A DNA stretch of 64,000 nucleotides, taken from assembly GCF_026339735.1 (NCBI RefSeq), contig NZ_JAPEQG010000001.1, positions 8,059,001 through 8,123,000 of the forward strand, read 5' to 3'. This document shows positions 8,641 through 17,623 of this stretch, in pieces. The DNA is from Streptomyces sp. NBC_01669 (GTDB lineage: Bacteria; Actinomycetota; Actinomycetes; Streptomycetales; Streptomycetaceae). A program made the translations under genes and the position numbers. The notes beneath the pieces were generated by a model, which was not told the origin of the DNA, searched no databases, and saw nothing but the letters and a program-made list of their open reading frames with translations. How positions within the stretch are numbered: position 1 is the first letter of the stretch; every line of letters starts with the position of its first letter.

Positions 8641-8867
8641 CGGCTCTCGCCCACTTGTGCAAGGAGGGCAGGCCGCGAAAGCCCAGCGGCTGCTCCCGCC
8701 GGAGCGTGTATACCAGCCGCCCGAGGTCGTCGCGAGACACCTGCACATCGACACGTGAACAAGTCGCCGGAATTTCTGCTGCGGTGAAGGGAGTTGACCC
8801 CGATGAACTCCCGGGGTGCCGAACCACCCACGACCCCGCCCTCGACCTCGAACGAAGGATTCCGACT

Positions 8868-9275
8868 GTGGCAGCCGAGCTCTCCGATGATTTGAAGAAG
8901 TACCTCGACGACTCGAAGGCCTTCGCCACCGTAGCCACCGTTCTGCCGGACGGGCGGCCGCATCTGACCGTTGTCTGGATCACGCGCGATGGGGACGACC
9001 TGCTGTTCTCCACGACCGTGGACCGGCTGCAGGGCAAGAACGCTGCCCGCGACCCGCGCATCACCCTGCTGATCAGCCCGCCCGAGAACCCGTACACCTA
9101 TGCAGAGATCCGCGGTACCGCCACCGTCACGTCCGACAGCACCCACGAGCTGTTGAACGAGCTGGCGCACAAGTACACCGGTCAGGACTACGCAACGTTC
9201 AATCCGGCCTCGAAGAACGACGGTCAGCGGGTTGTCGTGCGGGTCTCACCTGTGAAGGTCACCGGCAGGCTCTGA
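8868..9275 (+). CDS. PPOX-class F420-dependent oxidoreductase (split beta-barrel)
   Basis: 135 residues of the pyridoxamine-oxidase-like fold that binds flavin or F420: FATVATVLPDGRPHLTVVWI, then LLFSTTVDRLQGKNAARDPR and a C-terminal RVSPVKVTG. Length and motifs match the actinobacterial F420-dependent PPOX group. GTG at 8868 has GAAGGA nine bases upstream and is much better than any upstream start. Monocistronic. The substrate is unknown. Confidence 0.88.
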   Translation: MAAELSDDLKKYLDDSKAFATVATVLPDGRPHLTVVWITRDGDDLLFSTTVDRLQGKNAARDPRITLLISPPENPYTYAEIRGTATVTSDSTHELLNELAHKYTGQDYATFNPASKNDGQRVVVRVSPVKVTGRL

Positions 9276-9326
9276 CGCGACGACCGGATTCCGGCCGCAG
9301 GCCGTGGCGGCGGGCGCGGGGCGGAG

Positions 9327-9503
9327 TCACTGGCCCCGGTCCGCCGCCTGCTGCGGTACGACCACCAAGAAGGCGTCCTCCTCCAGGTCCATCACGACCT
9401 CGGCCGCCACACCCTCGCCCCGGCGCGCAGCCGCGAACTCCTCCGCAGGCCAGCTGCCTCGCGGACCTCCCGCGGGAAACCGCTCCAGTACTGTGCGCTG
9501 CAC
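9327..9503 (-). CDS. Small conserved hypothetical protein (58 aa)
   Basis: Starts VQRTVLERFPAGGPRGSWPA and continues EEFAAARRGEG, then VVMDLEEDAFLVVV. This is a familiar short Streptomyces protein of unknown role. GTG at 9503 has AAGGGGG upstream. The real frame differs from two longer minus-strand frames over the same bases. Confidence 0.65.
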   Translation of the reverse strand: MQRTVLERFPAGGPRGSWPAEEFAAARRGEGVAAEVVMDLEEDAFLVVVPQQAADRGQ

Positions 9504-9700
9504 CGTGCACCCCCTTGCTTCGTCGGCTCCAACGACGCCCCGCCGTCCCCGTTACGGCCGCTCGGGCGCCCGACTCGTACGGTGGGACGCCTGCCGACGG
9601 GCGTCCGGCACGTGCTTTCGTGCAACAACATCGCCACAGCCGGGTTTTCGCGGCAGAGTGTTGCGGGCAAGCCACAGAGGGCTACGGAAGAGGGGGAACC

Positions 9701-10738
9701 GTGATCGTCTGGATCAACGGTGCGTTCGGCGCGGGCAAGACGAGCGCCGCGCGCGAACTGATCGATCTGATCCCGAACAGCACCTTCTACGACCCCGAAC
9801 TGATCGGCGGGGGACTGCAGTACCTGCTGCCCCAGAAGAGGCTTGCCGAGGTGACCGACTACCAGGACCTGCCGATCTGGCGGCGGCTGGTGGTGGACAC
9901 GGCTGCCGCTCTGCTCGCCGAGGTGCCCGGGGTGCTCGTGGTGCCGATGACGCTGCTGCGACAGGAGTACCGCGACGAGATATTCGGAGGGCTCGCCTCC
10001 AGACGCATTCCCGTGCGTCATGTACTGCTCTCACCTGAGGAAACGATCCTGCGGCAGCGGATCGCCGGCCGTGAGGACGTACCGGACGACCCGGAAGCCG
10101 GCGAGCGGGTACGGCAGTGGGCGTACGCACATATCGAGCCCTACCGGACAGCGCTCGGCTGGATCTCCGCGGACGCGCACACCATCGACACCAGCGCGCT
10201 GACCCCGTACGAGACGGCCGAGCGCATCGCCGACGCCGTACGCACCGGGGCCGCCGGCGTCTGCGAGATCGTGCAGACGCCCGCGCCGACCTCGGAGACC
10301 CTCGCCGCCGGGGTGCTGCTCTTCGACGAACACGACCGGGTCCTGCTCGTCGACCCCACCTACAAGCCCGGCTGGGAGTTTCCCGGCGGGGTGGTGGAGC
10401 CCGGCGAGGCACCGGCACAGGCCGGGATACGGGAAGTGGCCGAGGAGATAGGGATTCAGCTCGACCGGATCCCGAGCCTGCTCGTCGTCGACTGGGAGCC
10501 GCCGCACCCGCCCGGGTACGGAGGGCTGAGGCTGCTCTTCGACGGCGGGCTGCTGCACTGCCAGGATGCCGAACGGCTGCTGCTGCCGGGCTCCGAACTG
10601 CGCGGCTGGCGGTTCGTCACCGAGGCGGATGCCGCAACGATGCTGCCGCCGCACCGGTACGAGCGGCTCCGCTGGGCGCTGCGGGCCCGCGAGCGGTCAA
10701 CCGTGCTCAACCTGGAGGCCGGAGTCCCGGTCGGCTGA
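9701..10738 (+). CDS. P-loop kinase-like (AAA_33/TmrB-like) and Nudix hydrolase fusion
   Basis: 345 residues in two domains. Residues 1-175 start with a P-loop (NGAFGAGKT, 6-14), as in nucleotide or antibiotic kinases of the AAA_33/TmrB type, followed by helical segments with arginines (RIAGREDVPDD). Residues 200-330 are a Nudix hydrolase whose box fits G-x5-E-x7-RE-x2-EE-x-G fully (about 229-251; GVVEPGE, then REVAEEIG). The protein could phosphorylate a small molecule and hydrolyse a nucleoside diphosphate derivative. GTG at 9701 follows AAGAGGGGGAA. Substrates are unknown. Confidence 0.85.
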   Translation: MIVWINGAFGAGKTSAARELIDLIPNSTFYDPELIGGGLQYLLPQKRLAEVTDYQDLPIWRRLVVDTAAALLAEVPGVLVVPMTLLRQEYRDEIFGGLASRRIPVRHVLLSPEETILRQRIAGREDVPDDPEAGERVRQWAYAHIEPYRTALGWISADAHTIDTSALTPYETAERIADAVRTGAAGVCEIVQTPAPTSETLAAGVLLFDEHDRVLLVDPTYKPGWEFPGGVVEPGEAPAQAGIREVAEEIGIQLDRIPSLLVVDWEPPHPPGYGGLRLLFDGGLLHCQDAERLLLPGSELRGWRFVTEADAATMLPPHRYERLRWALRARERSTVLNLEAGVPVG

Positions 10739-11050
10739 CGACCGCAGCACGGCGGCGGCGTCGACAGTGAGGGGATCACCGTGCCCGAAGCAGACCGTGG
10801 ACGGGGCCAGCGCCGCCATCCGCCGGAACGAGGCCAGTGCCTCGGCCCGGTCCGTGTTGAAGACACCCAGCATCGCCGTGGCCGGGCCCGCACCGGAGGT
10901 TGCGCCGCGGCAGAGGGCGCGGGCACGCCCGGGGACGCACCGATGGACGACCGTGCCCGATCCGGCACGGACCCCGCGCGGGGGAATCCTGCGGACCGGG
11001 TGCAGACAGGCGAATTCCGGGACGGCCGTGCCCCCCGCGTACGAGAGGTG
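10697..11050 (-). pseudogene. Metallo-beta-lactamase-fold hydrolase relic (C-terminal part)
   Basis: Read on the minus strand, the end of this segment encodes MLGVFNTDRAEALASFRRMA, then STVCFGHGDPLTVDAAAVL, which is the C-terminal helix and last metal-ligand histidine region of small MBL-fold hydrolases. Upstream the frame is open to about 11050 but the core HxHxDH motif is absent and the residues look degraded. Its stop (10697) overlaps the 3' end of the Nudix fusion gene on the other strand. I see no start codon with a ribosome site. Confidence 0.5.
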
Positions 11051-11078
11051 CGTCCGCCCCGGAACAGGCGATGCGACG

Positions 11079-12443
11079 TCAGGAGCGCTTGGACTCCGCG
11101 TAGTTCTGCAGGAACAGTGCCTCGGCGACCGACAGCCGCTCCAGCTCCTCGGGCGACACGCTCTCGTTCACCGCGTGGATCTGCGCTTCCGGCTCGCTCA
11201 GGCCGATCAGCAGGATCTCCGCCTCCGGGTAGAGCGCGGCGAGGGTGTTGCAGAGCGGGATCGAGCCGCCCATCCCGGACGTCTGCATCTTCTCGCCGGG
11301 GTACGCGGCTTCCATGGCCTGCGCCATCGACGTGTACGCCGGGCTGGAGGTGTCCGCGCGGAACGCCTGGCCCTGGCCGACCTGCTCCACCGAGACCCTC
11401 GCCCCCCACGGGGCGTGCGCCTTCAGATGGGCGGTCAGCAGCTTCGTCGCCTCGGCCGCGTCCTGGCCCGGCGGCACCCGCAGGCTGATCTGCGCCCGCG
11501 CGCTCGCCTGCAGCGACGGCGTCGCGCCGACCACCGGCGGGCAGTCGATCCCGATGACGGTGACGGCGGGCCGGGCCCAGATGCGGTCGGCGACGGTACC
11601 CGTGCCGATCAGCTCCACACCGTCGAGGACCTTCGCGTCCTTGCGGAAGTCGGACTGCGGGTACTGCAGCCCGTCCCACTCGGCGTCCGTGGTGAGCCCG
11701 TCGACGGTCGTGGTGCCGTCCTCGGCGCGCAGCGACGCCAGCAGCTGGATCATTGCGGCCAGCGCGTCGGGGGCTGCGCCGCCGAACTGCCCGGAGTGCA
11801 GGTTCCCTTCGAGGGTGTCGAGGGTGACCCGCAGCATCGTCATGCCGCGCAGTGTCGCGGTGACCGTCGGCAGACCGACCCGGAAGTTGCCGGTGTCGCC
11901 GATGACGATGGTGTCGGCGGCCAGCAGCTCGGGGTGCGCCTCGGCGTACCGCTCCAGACCGCCGGTGCCCTGCTCCTCGGAACCCTCGGCAATCACCTTG
12001 ACGGAGACTGGGACGCCGCCGTTCGCCTTGAGAGCGCGCAGGGCGAGGAGATGCATGATGAAGCCGCCCTTGCAGTCGGCCGCGCCGCGGCCGAACCAGC
12101 GGCCCTCGCGCTCCGTCAGCTCGAACGGCGGGGAGATCCAGGCCGACTCGTCGAGCGGCGGCTGCACGTCGTAATGCGCGTAGAGCAGTACGGTCGGGGC
12201 GCCGGCCGGGCCGGGCAGGAAGCCGTAGACCGACTGGGTGCCGTCGGGGGTGTCGAGCAGGGCGACGTCCTGGAAGTCCTCGGCGCGCAGTGCGTCGGCG
12301 ACCCAGGCTGCGGCCGCCTCGCACTCGCTCTTCGGGAACTGCGCGGGATCCGCCACCGACTGGAAGGCCACCAGCTCGGTCAGCTCCGCTTTGGCACGGG
12401 GCATCAGCGAGGCCATGGTCTCGGAAATCGGATGGGCGGTCAT
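11079..12443 (-). CDS. M20-family metallopeptidase (dipeptidase)
   Basis: 454 residues. Zinc-site motifs of M20 enzymes are in order: LYAHYDVQP (His and Asp), GRGAADCKGGF (bridging Asp), EGSEEQG (catalytic Glu pair), a GDTG segment and, near the C-terminus, SGMGGSIP. The lid-domain histidine lies in GNLHSGQFGG. Length and order fit the cytosolic dipeptidase (CNDP/PepV-like) branch, hydrolysing short peptides. ATG at 12443 follows GAGGAG. It diverges from the flavoprotein gene. Confidence 0.92.
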   Translation of the reverse strand: MTAHPISETMASLMPRAKAELTELVAFQSVADPAQFPKSECEAAAAWVADALRAEDFQDVALLDTPDGTQSVYGFLPGPAGAPTVLLYAHYDVQPPLDESAWISPPFELTEREGRWFGRGAADCKGGFIMHLLALRALKANGGVPVSVKVIAEGSEEQGTGGLERYAEAHPELLAADTIVIGDTGNFRVGLPTVTATLRGMTMLRVTLDTLEGNLHSGQFGGAAPDALAAMIQLLASLRAEDGTTTVDGLTTDAEWDGLQYPQSDFRKDAKVLDGVELIGTGTVADRIWARPAVTVIGIDCPPVVGATPSLQASARAQISLRVPPGQDAAEATKLLTAHLKAHAPWGARVSVEQVGQGQAFRADTSSPAYTSMAQAMEAAYPGEKMQTSGMGGSIPLCNTLAALYPEAEILLIGLSEPEAQIHAVNESVSPEELERLSVAEALFLQNYAESKRS

Positions 12444-12627
12444 GGGCACGCTCCTCGTGGGTGCGACGTTATGTGTACGAATCCGTCTGCATGAACGCCG
12501 TGTGTGCGGCGCTGCATGTATGGCGAACGCACGGTCGATCCTCCCACAGCGGGGACCGGTCGCAAGGCGCCGTAGGATGCCGTGAGCAGCTTGGGCCACT
12601 GGTCGGGATCGGGAGCAGAAGCACATC

Positions 12628-13842
12628 GTGAGCAGCGAGAACGCAGACGCCGGACGTGAGCTTGAAGAGTCGTCCGTGTGGGATGTCGTCGTAGTCGGCG
12701 CCGGACCGGCCGGGGCCTCCGCGGCATATGCGGCGGCGGTCGCCGGGCGGCGGGTGTTGCTGCTGGAGAAGGCGGAACTGCCCCGCTACAAGACCTGTGG
12801 CGGCGGCATCATCGGCTACTCCCGTGATGCGCTGCCACCCGGATTCGAACTGCCCTTGCAGGACAGGATCCATGCGGTGACGTTCTCGCTCAACGGCAGG
12901 CTGGCGTGGACCCGCCGCTCCAGGCGGATGCTCTTCGGGCTCATCAACCGGCCCGAGTTCGACGCGGGTCTGGTCGAGGAGGCGCAGAAAGCGGGCGCCG
13001 AACTCCGCACCGGGGCATCGGTGACCCGGGTCGAGCAGCACGGCGCCTCGGTCCCGGACCGGCGCACGGTCGCCGTGGTGCTCGCCGGCGGCGAGACCGT
13101 CCTGGCCCGCGCGGTCGTCGGCGCCGACGGCAGCGCGGGACGCATAGGAGCCCATGTCGGCGTCAAGCTCGACCAGGTGGACCTGGGCCTGGAGTCGGAG
13201 ATCCCCGTCCCGGCCACCGTCGCGGAGGACTGGGCCGGGAGGGTGCTCATCGACTGGGGTCCGATGCCCGGCAGTTACGGGTGGGTGTTCCCGAAGGGCG
13301 ACACCCTGACCGTCGGTGTGATCTCGGCGCGCGGTGACGGCGCAGGGACCAAGCGGTATCTGGAAGACTTCATCGCCCGGCTCGGTCTCGCCGGGTTCGA
13401 GCCGAAGATCTCCTCCGGTCATCTCACCCGCTGCCGCAGCGACGACTCGCCGCTGTCGCGCGGGCGGGTGCTCGTCTGCGGCGACGCGGCGGGGCTGCTG
13501 GAGCCGTGGACCCGCGAAGGCATCTCGTTCGCACTGCGTTCCGGTCGGCTCGCCGGTGAGTGGGCGGTCCGGATCGCGGAATCGCACGACGCGGTGGACG
13601 CCCGCCGCCAGGCGCTCAACTACGCCTTCGCCATCAAGGCCGGGCTGGGCGTCGAGATGGGTGTCGGTCGGCGCATGCTGAAGCTGTTCGAGCGCCGCCC
13701 GGGCATTCTGCATGCGGTGCTGACCGGGTTCCGCCCGGCCTGGAAGGCGTTCGCCGGGATCACCCGCGGGACGACCTCGCTGGCCGAGCTGGTCCGTACC
13801 CACCCGCTGGCGCAGCGGGCCCTGTCGGCGATGGATCGTTAG
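12628..13842 (+). CDS. Geranylgeranyl reductase family FAD-dependent oxidoreductase
   Basis: 404 residues. A Rossmann FAD site (VVVVGAGPAGASAAYAAAVA) lies near residues 20-40, followed by the family signature YKTCGGGIIG and the later GDAAGLLEPWTREGISFAL motif. The family reduces isoprenoid double bonds (menaquinone tails, geranylgeranyl groups) or works as related flavin monooxygenases. GTG at 12628 has GGGAG about 13 bases upstream, so the exact start is moderately sure. In streptomycetes a menaquinone-reductase role is common; that is inference here. Confidence 0.88.
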   Translation: MSSENADAGRELEESSVWDVVVVGAGPAGASAAYAAAVAGRRVLLLEKAELPRYKTCGGGIIGYSRDALPPGFELPLQDRIHAVTFSLNGRLAWTRRSRRMLFGLINRPEFDAGLVEEAQKAGAELRTGASVTRVEQHGASVPDRRTVAVVLAGGETVLARAVVGADGSAGRIGAHVGVKLDQVDLGLESEIPVPATVAEDWAGRVLIDWGPMPGSYGWVFPKGDTLTVGVISARGDGAGTKRYLEDFIARLGLAGFEPKISSGHLTRCRSDDSPLSRGRVLVCGDAAGLLEPWTREGISFALRSGRLAGEWAVRIAESHDAVDARRQALNYAFAIKAGLGVEMGVGRRMLKLFERRPGILHAVLTGFRPAWKAFAGITRGTTSLAELVRTHPLAQRALSAMDR

Positions 13843-14120
13843 CCCGTTTCTCGGCGCTCACCCTGCCGACCGGACCAAGACGCCGGTGGGCCGGAGTTCG
13901 GGCCGATGGACGGTGACGGTCCCGTCCCGGCGGGTGGCCCGGGCCTCGCCGTCCAACGCGTCGGTTGATACGTCGACAGACAGTGCTGCGCCCGTCGGAG
14001 GCGAACCCGTCGATCCCCGGTGGTTGCCGCAGGCCCGGCCGCGACGCCTGCGGCGGGCGATCTGTCGGGGCCGTCGGCCCTTGCCCGGCAAGGGCACAGG
14101 CAGTTCCGTGCCGGTCTGCG

Positions 14121-14570
14121 TCAGGATGTGATCGTGATCCGGAAGACGGGGTGGTCGGGGGCGATGCGGCGCAGCTCCTCGACGGACGAATCCGGGCCGA
14201 CGCCACCGAAGAACACCCCTACCTCCGCCTTCCAGCGCTTGAGGTAGGCCCGCAGCAGTTCCGGCTTTTCGTCGTCGGCGATCTCGACGGCGGTGAAGAC
14301 GTCGGTCTTCTTGCCGAGGTGGAGCTCACCGCCGCTGGCAGCCCGCATGTTGTGCGTCCACTGCACATGGCCACGCGGCGCGACGAGATACTGTTGCCCG
14401 TCCACGGTCAGGAGGTTGACCGGGGTGCGGCGCCACTCGCCGCTCTTGCGGCCGCGGACGGCCAGGACCCTCGATCCCCAGACGCTGATGCCGCGCCGGG
14501 TGATCCAGGCGACGGTGCGGTTGAAGACGTTGACCGTGAACCAGCCGGGCTTCTGAACATGTACGGACAT
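14121..14570 (-). CDS. Deazaflavin (F420)-dependent nitroreductase-family protein (Ddn-like)
   Basis: 149 residues with the layout of the Ddn/PF04075 family: N-terminal WFTVNVFNRTVAWITRRG, central GRKSGEWRRTPVNLLTVDG, then YLVAPRGHVQWTHNMRA. These contact the F420 cofactor in known members. ATG at 14570 follows GAGGGGAA; an upstream in-frame start (14627) would overlap the operator region. It diverges from the TetR regulator, which probably represses it. Confidence 0.88.
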   Translation of the reverse strand: MSVHVQKPGWFTVNVFNRTVAWITRRGISVWGSRVLAVRGRKSGEWRRTPVNLLTVDGQQYLVAPRGHVQWTHNMRAASGGELHLGKKTDVFTAVEIADDEKPELLRAYLKRWKAEVGVFFGGVGPDSSVEELRRIAPDHPVFRITITS

Positions 14571-14592
14571 GAGATTCCCCTCGTGGAAAGTG

Positions 14593-14658
14593 TGAGCACT
14601 GCTCTCGCTCGAGCTCAGTGTGCACAAGGTTGGCGCTCAAAAGCAAGAGCAGTGCTCT
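14593..14658. promoter_or_regulatory. Pair of palindromic operators between the Ddn-like gene and TetR
   Basis: Two near-identical palindromes lie in the divergent region: TGAGCACTGCTCT (14593-14605) and AGAGCAGTGCTCT (14646-14658), sharing the core GAGCA-N-TGCTC. One sits 23 bases upstream of the oxidoreductase start, the other 41 bases upstream of tetR. Matching sites next to both genes are what a TetR dimer controlling itself and a neighbour would need. Confidence 0.7.
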
Positions 14659-14699
14659 CTTTGTTGGTCGGTGCTCCAATTCGTGGCAGACTGAGTTCC

Positions 14700-15443
14700 A
14701 TGAGCACCATCCGAGGAGCCAGGGAACGGGCCCGTATCGAAGTCACCGCAGCCATCAAGGACGAGGCGAGGAAGCAGCTCGCAGCCGACGGGGCCGCGAA
14801 ACTCTCGCTGCGCGCTGTCGCACGTGAGCTGGGCATGGTCTCGTCCGCGCTGTACCGCTACTTCCCCAGCCGCGACGAGCTGCTCACGGCTCTGATCGTC
14901 GATGCGTACGACGCCGTGGGCGAGGCCGCCGAGACCGCTCACCGGGCCTCGTGCGACGTCCCGCCCGTACCCGCCGCCCATCTCGCCCGCTGGATCGCGG
15001 TCGCCTGCGCCGTACGCGAGTGGGCCCTGGCCCACCCCCATGAGTACGCCCTGATCTACGGCTCGCCCGTGCCCGGCTACACGGCACCCCAGGCGACCGT
15101 CGGCCCCGCCTCCCGCATCGGCTTCGTTTTCATCGGGATCGTCGAAGACGCCCACCGCACGGACGGCCTCGCCGTGCCGCCTCTCGCCGCCGAGCTGCGG
15201 CCCGAGGCCGAGAGGATGGCCGCCGACTTCGCACCCGATCTCCCTCCGGCGGTTGTCCCCGCTCTCGTGGCCGCGTGGTCGCAGCTCATCGGGCTGATCT
15301 CCTTCGAGATCTTCGGCCAGTTCAACCGGGTCGTCGAAGCTCGGGAGGCCTTCTTCCGGCAGGCGGTCGCCGACCTGGCCCGTAACGTCGGACTGCTCGA
15401 CGACCGGGCCGACCGCACGGCCACGAGAAGCGCCGGTGCCTGA
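14700..15443 (+). CDS. TetR/AcrR-family regulator with WHG-type C-terminal domain
   Basis: 247 residues. The N-terminal helix-turn-helix reads RIEVTAAIKDEARKQLAADG, then LSLRAVARELGMVSSALYRY, a textbook TetR domain. The C-terminal ligand domain resembles TetR_C_13/WHG (ALAHPHEYALIYGSPVPGY). The start at ATG 14700 is chosen because the DNA-binding domain begins here. It likely represses the divergent F420-dependent enzyme in response to its substrate (inference). Confidence 0.92.
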   Translation: MSTIRGARERARIEVTAAIKDEARKQLAADGAAKLSLRAVARELGMVSSALYRYFPSRDELLTALIVDAYDAVGEAAETAHRASCDVPPVPAAHLARWIAVACAVREWALAHPHEYALIYGSPVPGYTAPQATVGPASRIGFVFIGIVEDAHRTDGLAVPPLAAELRPEAERMAADFAPDLPPAVVPALVAAWSQLIGLISFEIFGQFNRVVEAREAFFRQAVADLARNVGLLDDRADRTATRSAGA

Positions 15444-15581
15444 GCCTGCCCGCCCGTATGTCCGCCCATCGGCCCGGCCGGATATCTCGCCTGCGCCGGC
15501 CGGGGTACTCCACAGGGAGTACGTGTGATCACCACGCCCGGCTGACGCCGCCGTCGAGGCCCGCGGTCTAGCGTTGCCGGT

Positions 15582-16961
15582 ATGGAAGAGCAGCGCTCAC
15601 ACGGAAGCGGCGCTCCCCCCTGGGAGCAGGGCGGACCGCCGCAGCGGCGGCCCTGGGCGCACGCGCCCCCAGGGGGCCCCAGGGGGCCTTGGGGCCCCTG
15701 GGGACACGACGGGCCGCCGCGCTGGCTGACGGGGATGCGCGAGCGGTCCGCCGCCCGGCTGCCCTGGCCATCCACCATCCTCCTCGGCGTAATTGTCATG
15801 GTCGGCTCTTCCGTCGCGGCCCACGGTCAGCTCGGTGAGCGCGCCCCGTTGGACCTCTTCGCCCGGGTGCTGCTCTTCATCGCCGTCGCCGTGCTGCTGC
15901 TGCGCCACCGCCACCCCGTCCTGGCGGTCTTCGGCAGTGCGGCCGCGGCCACGGTCTATCTGGGCGCCGGGTATCCGTACGGCCCGGTTTTCCTCGCGGT
16001 CGCCGTCGGCTGCTTCAGCGCGGTTGTCGCGGGGCACCGGCGGGCGGCCTGGGCGGCCGTGGGAATGGTGTGGCTGGGTCACCTGCTGATGGCGCACTGG
16101 CTCTACCGCTGGCTGCCGCCGAGCGGCGACTCGGCTGCGCCCTGGGGGCAGGAACTGGGCGTCGCCGCCTGGGTGGTGGCGATCGTCGCGGCGGCGGAGT
16201 TCGTACGCGTACGCCGCGAGCAGTGGGCCACCCAGCGTGCCCAACGGGCGGCCGCCGAGAAGCGACGGGCCGACGAGGAGCGGCTCCGGATGGCCCGGGA
16301 GCTCCATGACGTGCTCGCCCACAGCATCTCCGTCATCAATGTCCAGGCAGGCGTCGGACTCGCGCTGCTCGACTCCGACCCGGAGCAGGCGCGGAATGCC
16401 CTCACCACGATCAAGACGGCCAGCAAGGAGGCCCTCGGCGAGGTCCGTCAGGTCCTCGACACACTCCGTACCCCGGGGGACGCCCCCAGGGCCCCGGCCC
16501 CCGGGCTCGACCGGCTGCCCGAGCTCGTCGACCAGGCGGCGAGCGCCGGACTGGCCGTGACGGTGGAGACGGAAGGCGTACGCGGCGCCGTCCCGCCCGG
16601 TACGGATCTGGCCGCCTTCCGGATAGTGCAGGAGGCGCTGACGAACGTGGTGCGGCATTCGGGCTCGCGCACCGCACGGGTCCGGATCGGCTACGGGACC
16701 GGCCGCGTACGGCTCCGTATCGACGACGACGGCCCCGCCACCGGCAGCGAGGCGGGCGGCAGCGGCAACGGGCTGGCCGGCATGCGGGAGCGGGCCGCCG
16801 CACTGGGCGGCACGATCGAGGCGGGCCCCCGGGCCGACGGCGGTTTCCGGGTGCGGGCCGAGCTTCCCCTGCACTCGGCGTTCGACGGGGACCCGGCGTC
16901 GAGCGTGGACACCGCGTCGACCATGGACACTGTGCAGGACCCGACGGAGGAGAGACCGTGA
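15582..16961 (+). CDS. Sensor histidine kinase, NarL-partner type (HisKA_3)
   Basis: 459 residues. A glycine/proline/tryptophan-rich cytosolic N-terminus (residues 1-50) precedes about five membrane helices (60-205). Then come the dimerisation/phosphorylation helix with His242 (MARELHDVLAHSIS) and a HATPase domain (FRIVQEALTNVVRHS, DDDGP, GNGLAGMRERAAALGG). It autophosphorylates and passes phosphate to the next gene's product, with which it overlaps by four bases (GTGA). The signal is unknown. Confidence 0.93.
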   Translation: MEEQRSHGSGAPPWEQGGPPQRRPWAHAPPGGPRGPWGPWGHDGPPRWLTGMRERSAARLPWPSTILLGVIVMVGSSVAAHGQLGERAPLDLFARVLLFIAVAVLLLRHRHPVLAVFGSAAAATVYLGAGYPYGPVFLAVAVGCFSAVVAGHRRAAWAAVGMVWLGHLLMAHWLYRWLPPSGDSAAPWGQELGVAAWVVAIVAAAEFVRVRREQWATQRAQRAAAEKRRADEERLRMARELHDVLAHSISVINVQAGVGLALLDSDPEQARNALTTIKTASKEALGEVRQVLDTLRTPGDAPRAPAPGLDRLPELVDQAASAGLAVTVETEGVRGAVPPGTDLAAFRIVQEALTNVVRHSGSRTARVRIGYGTGRVRLRIDDDGPATGSEAGGSGNGLAGMRERAAALGGTIEAGPRADGGFRVRAELPLHSAFDGDPASSVDTASTMDTVQDPTEERP

Positions 16962-17623
16962 TCCGCGTACTGCTCGCCGATGACCAGCTGCTGGTCCGCG
17001 CAGGATTTCGCGCCCTGTTGGACGCCCAGCCGGACATCGAGGTGGCGGGGGAGGCCGCCGACGGGGCGGAAGCCGTGCGGCTGGTGCGTGAGCTGCGCCC
17101 GGATACCGTGCTGATGGACATCCGCATGCCGCATCTCGACGGTCTCGCCGCGACCCGCACCATCACCGGCGACCCGGAGCTGAACGGGGTCAAGGTGGTC
17201 ATGCTCACCACCTTCGAGCTCGACGAGTACGTCTTCGAAGCGATCCGGTCCGGCGCCTCCGGTTTTCTGGTCAAGGACACCGAACCGGAGGAGCTCCTGC
17301 GGGCGGTACGGGCCGTGGTGGCCGGTGACGCCCTGCTCTCGCCGGGGGTGACGCGCCGCCTGATCGCCGAGTTCGCGGCCCGTTCCAAGGAGCCCGCGGC
17401 CGCAGCCGGCCTGGGTGAACTGACCGAGCGGGAAAGAGAAGTGATGGCGCTGGTCGGCATCGGTCTGTCCAACGAGGAGATCGCCCGCCGGCTGGTTGTC
17501 AGCCCGCTCACCGCCAAGACCCATGTCAGCCGCGCCATGGTGAAGCTGGGCGCACGCGACCGGGCCCAACTGGTGGTGCTCGCCTATGAGTCGGGCCTCG
17601 TGCGTCCCGGCTGGCTCGGCTGA
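16958..17623 (+). CDS. Response regulator, NarL/LuxR type
   Basis: 221 residues. The receiver domain has the acidic pair ADD (7-9), phospho-acceptor Asp54 (VLMDIRMPHLDG) and conserved Lys in LVKDTEP. The C-terminal LuxR helix-turn-helix is LTEREREVMALVGIGLSNEE, then SPLTAKTHVSRAMVKLGARD. GTG at 16958 overlaps the kinase stop, so the two form a coupled two-component system. Confidence 0.94.
   Translation: MIRVLLADDQLLVRAGFRALLDAQPDIEVAGEAADGAEAVRLVRELRPDTVLMDIRMPHLDGLAATRTITGDPELNGVKVVMLTTFELDEYVFEAIRSGASGFLVKDTEPEELLRAVRAVVAGDALLSPGVTRRLIAEFAARSKEPAAAAGLGELTEREREVMALVGIGLSNEEIARRLVVSPLTAKTHVSRAMVKLGARDRAQLVVLAYESGLVRPGWLG

Noticed and set aside
13858..14097. A minus-strand ORF with a plausible C-terminal half (GTVTVHRPELRPTGVLVRS).
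   Set aside because: The N-terminal half is arginine-rich junk and there is no start site; too weak to name.
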